DNA from: DATDYW01 sp044375695
Lineage (GTDB): Bacteria > Patescibacteriota > Minisyncoccia > Phycocordibacterales > JAACPR01
NCBI GenBank assembly: GCA_044375695.1
Contig: JBILMG010000022.1
Location: 1-14,384 of the forward strand
DNA: 14,384 nt
Reading direction: 5' to 3'
How positions within the stretch are numbered: the first letter of the stretch is position 1; each line of letters begins with the position of its first letter. Both the position numbers and the translations under genes were made by a program. The notes below the pieces were generated by a model. It had not been told where the DNA came from and did no database searches. It saw nothing but the letters and a program-made list of their open reading frames with translations. Positions 13,079 to 14,384 of this stretch are shown piece after piece.

Positions 13079-13109
13079 ATTTGCCCCCGCCTCCCGCAGG
13101 GGGTAAATT
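13078..13109 (+). promoter_or_regulatory. M16 protease promoter within an inverted repeat
   Basis: TTGCCC (13081-13086), a 17-base spacer and TAAATT (13104-13109) lie nine bases before the ATG at 13119. The whole promoter is one inverted repeat: 13078-13088 pairs with 13099-13109 (10 of 11, plus a G-T), with a 10-base gap. The divergent gene's -35 is at 13073-13078, so one regulator bound here could affect both genes. Confidence 0.55.
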
Positions 13110-13118
13110 CCGGCTCCG

Positions 13119-14384
13119 ATGACCATCTCCTCGCCAGCAAATCGTAAATTCGTCAAGGTTTTGCCGTCGGGCCTGCGCGTCATTTGCGTGCCGCACCCAG
13201 GGCCAACAGCCACCGTGCTGGTGGCCGCCCGAGCCGGCTCAAACCTCGAGAAAAAGGCCGAATCTGGCCTGGCGCACCTTTTGGAGCACATGTGCTTCAA
13301 GGGAACCCTGGCCCGAGCCTACCGTGACTGGAACATCGCGGTCGAAGCCTTGGGCGGCCAGGCGAACGCCGAGACCGGCAACGAAACCGTCTCGTACTAC
13401 GCCAAGGGTCCGGCTAAATCCTGGCGCGAGCTCCTCGCGCTGGTGGGGGAGACCTTCGCCCAGTCGACGTTCCCCGAGGCCGAAATCGGCAAAGAGCGAG
13501 GCGTCGTCGTCGAGGAGATTAACGCGTCGAACGATCGCCCAGAGTCGCAGGCGGCAGACCTGGTCGACGAAATGCTCTTCCGCGGGCACCCGGCCAGCCG
13601 CCCGATTCTCGGCACCAAGGAGAGCGTGCGCGGCTTCGGCCGAGCCCACCTGGCCCGCTTCCGCGACCGCCACTACGTAGCCCGCAATACCGTCGTTGTC
13701 GTCGCCGGTCCGGTCGACGCGTCCGAGGTCTTCCGCGTCGCCGAAGCGGCGCTCGCGTCCTTGCCGCGCGGCCGGCGCGCGGAGCTCCCGCGCTTCTCCT
13801 CGCGTCAGGCTAAGCCCAGGGTGCGCGTCGCCCGTCGTCAGACCGACCAGGCGCACCTATCGCTCGCGTTCCCGGCGCCCGGCTCAGACCAGGCTTCTTC
13901 GCCCGCCTGGGCGCTCCTCGAGACGGTGGCGGGGCAGGGGCTCTCCTCGCGCCTGCACCAGAAGCTTCGCGAGGAGCTCGGCATTTGCTACTACGTCGAG
14001 GCCGAGCACAACGCGCAGTCGTCTTACGGGTCGTTCGTCGTCTCGGCGGGCGTCGCCGTCGACCGGGTGGGGGAGGCGGTAGCCGCAATCGGCGGCGAGC
14101 TCGCGCGCCTCGCGTCAGAGCCGCTCTCGCGCGCCGAGCTCGCGAAGGCCAAGGAGTACTACGCCTCGACCTACGCGACCGCGCTCGAAACCTCCGAGCA
14201 GGTGGCGCTTCGCTGGGCCGAGGAGGCGCTCACCGCCCGCGTGCCCGAGGCTCCGTCTGCCTGGCTCGCGCGCGTCCGCGCGGTGACCGCCGGCGACATT
14301 CGCCGCGCCGCCAAGAAAACTTTTGCCGCGGGCAGGGCAAACCTAGCGCTGGTAGGCCCGTCCGGCGGCGAGTCATCCCTCGAG
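13119..14384 (+). CDS. M16 family zinc metalloprotease (partial, open at window end)
   Basis: The frame runs 422 codons from the ATG at 13119 to the window edge without a stop. The inverted zinc motif HxxEH is HLLEH at residues 53-57 (H53, E56 catalytic, H57), and the third zinc ligand is the glutamate of ERGVVVEEI (E133, 76 residues after H57, the family spacing). The second half carries the usual GLSSRLHQKLREELG segment followed by YY, which helps bind substrate in M16 proteases. This is the M16B (processing-protease/PqqL-like) layout: catalytic domain about 1-215 and inactive domain about 225-420. Such enzymes degrade or trim peptides. No signal peptide is seen, so a cytosolic location is likely. 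At 422 residues it should be nearly complete for a single-unit M16B protein. Confidence 0.93.
   Translation, partial: MTISSPANRKFVKVLPSGLRVICVPHPGPTATVLVAARAGSNLEKKAESGLAHLLEHMCFKGTLARAYRDWNIAVEALGGQANAETGNETVSYYAKGPAKSWRELLALVGETFAQSTFPEAEIGKERGVVVEEINASNDRPESQAADLVDEMLFRGHPASRPILGTKESVRGFGRAHLARFRDRHYVARNTVVVVAGPVDASEVFRVAEAALASLPRGRRAELPRFSSRQAKPRVRVARRQTDQAHLSLAFPAPGSDQASSPAWALLETVAGQGLSSRLHQKLREELGICYYVEAEHNAQSSYGSFVVSAGVAVDRVGEAVAAIGGELARLASEPLSRAELAKAKEYYASTYATALETSEQVALRWAEEALTARVPEAPSAWLARVRAVTAGDIRRAAKKTFAAGRANLALVGPSGGESSLE

Noticed and set aside
1..14384. tRNA, rRNA, CRISPR array, insertion sequence or att sites
   Set aside because: Reading the intergenic gaps (all under 100 bases) on both strands shows no cloverleaf, repeat-spacer series, terminal inverted repeats or transposase frames.

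Overview
The window is one strand-dense stretch of a high-GC bacterial genome with standard-code genes, short intergenic gaps and no mobile element, CRISPR array or RNA gene that I can see. Small gene sizes, a compact RecO, housekeeping genes mixed with anonymous small membrane proteins and the lack of Shine-Dalgarno sequences suggest a Patescibacteria/CPR (Parcubacteria-like) bacterium. That placement is an inference; the window has no marker such as 16S rRNA.

Layout. 1-117: last 38 codons of serine hydroxymethyltransferase (glyA). 215-976: thymidylate kinase (tmk). 1034-1774: stomatin-like SPFH protein. 1869-2426: unknown membrane-anchored protein. 2498-4231: argS. 4271-7816: ileS, which carries a complete histidine-phosphatase domain inside its catalytic core. 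7832-8083: 83-residue membrane protein, probably co-transcribed with ileS. 8132-8338 (minus): a tiny two-helix membrane protein gene broken by an in-frame TAG. 8423-9007: recO. 9086-10993: 635-residue membrane-anchored surface protein. 11057-12445: glyS. 12527-13042 (minus): 171-residue unknown protein. 13119 to the window edge: M16 zinc protease, open at the end.

The genes are mostly single transcription units. Almost every gene has its own promoter-like element and most are followed by an intrinsic terminator; the likely exception is ileS plus its 83-codon neighbour. Three aminoacyl-tRNA synthetases (Arg, Ile, Gly) lie within 10 kb but are separate units. glyA and tmk are linked by metabolism, since one-carbon units made by GlyA feed dTMP synthesis and Tmk phosphorylates dTMP.

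Most worth a second look: (1) the phosphatase domain embedded in isoleucyl-tRNA synthetase with all expected catalytic residues; (2) TAnnnT -10 boxes 6-11 nt before several start codons, implying leaderless or nearly leaderless mRNAs, with no Shine-Dalgarno sequence seen anywhere; (3) a shared dyad occupying the glyS and M16 protease promoters; (4) the amber-interrupted small gene; (5) a recurring TTTTCTTTT terminator tract.
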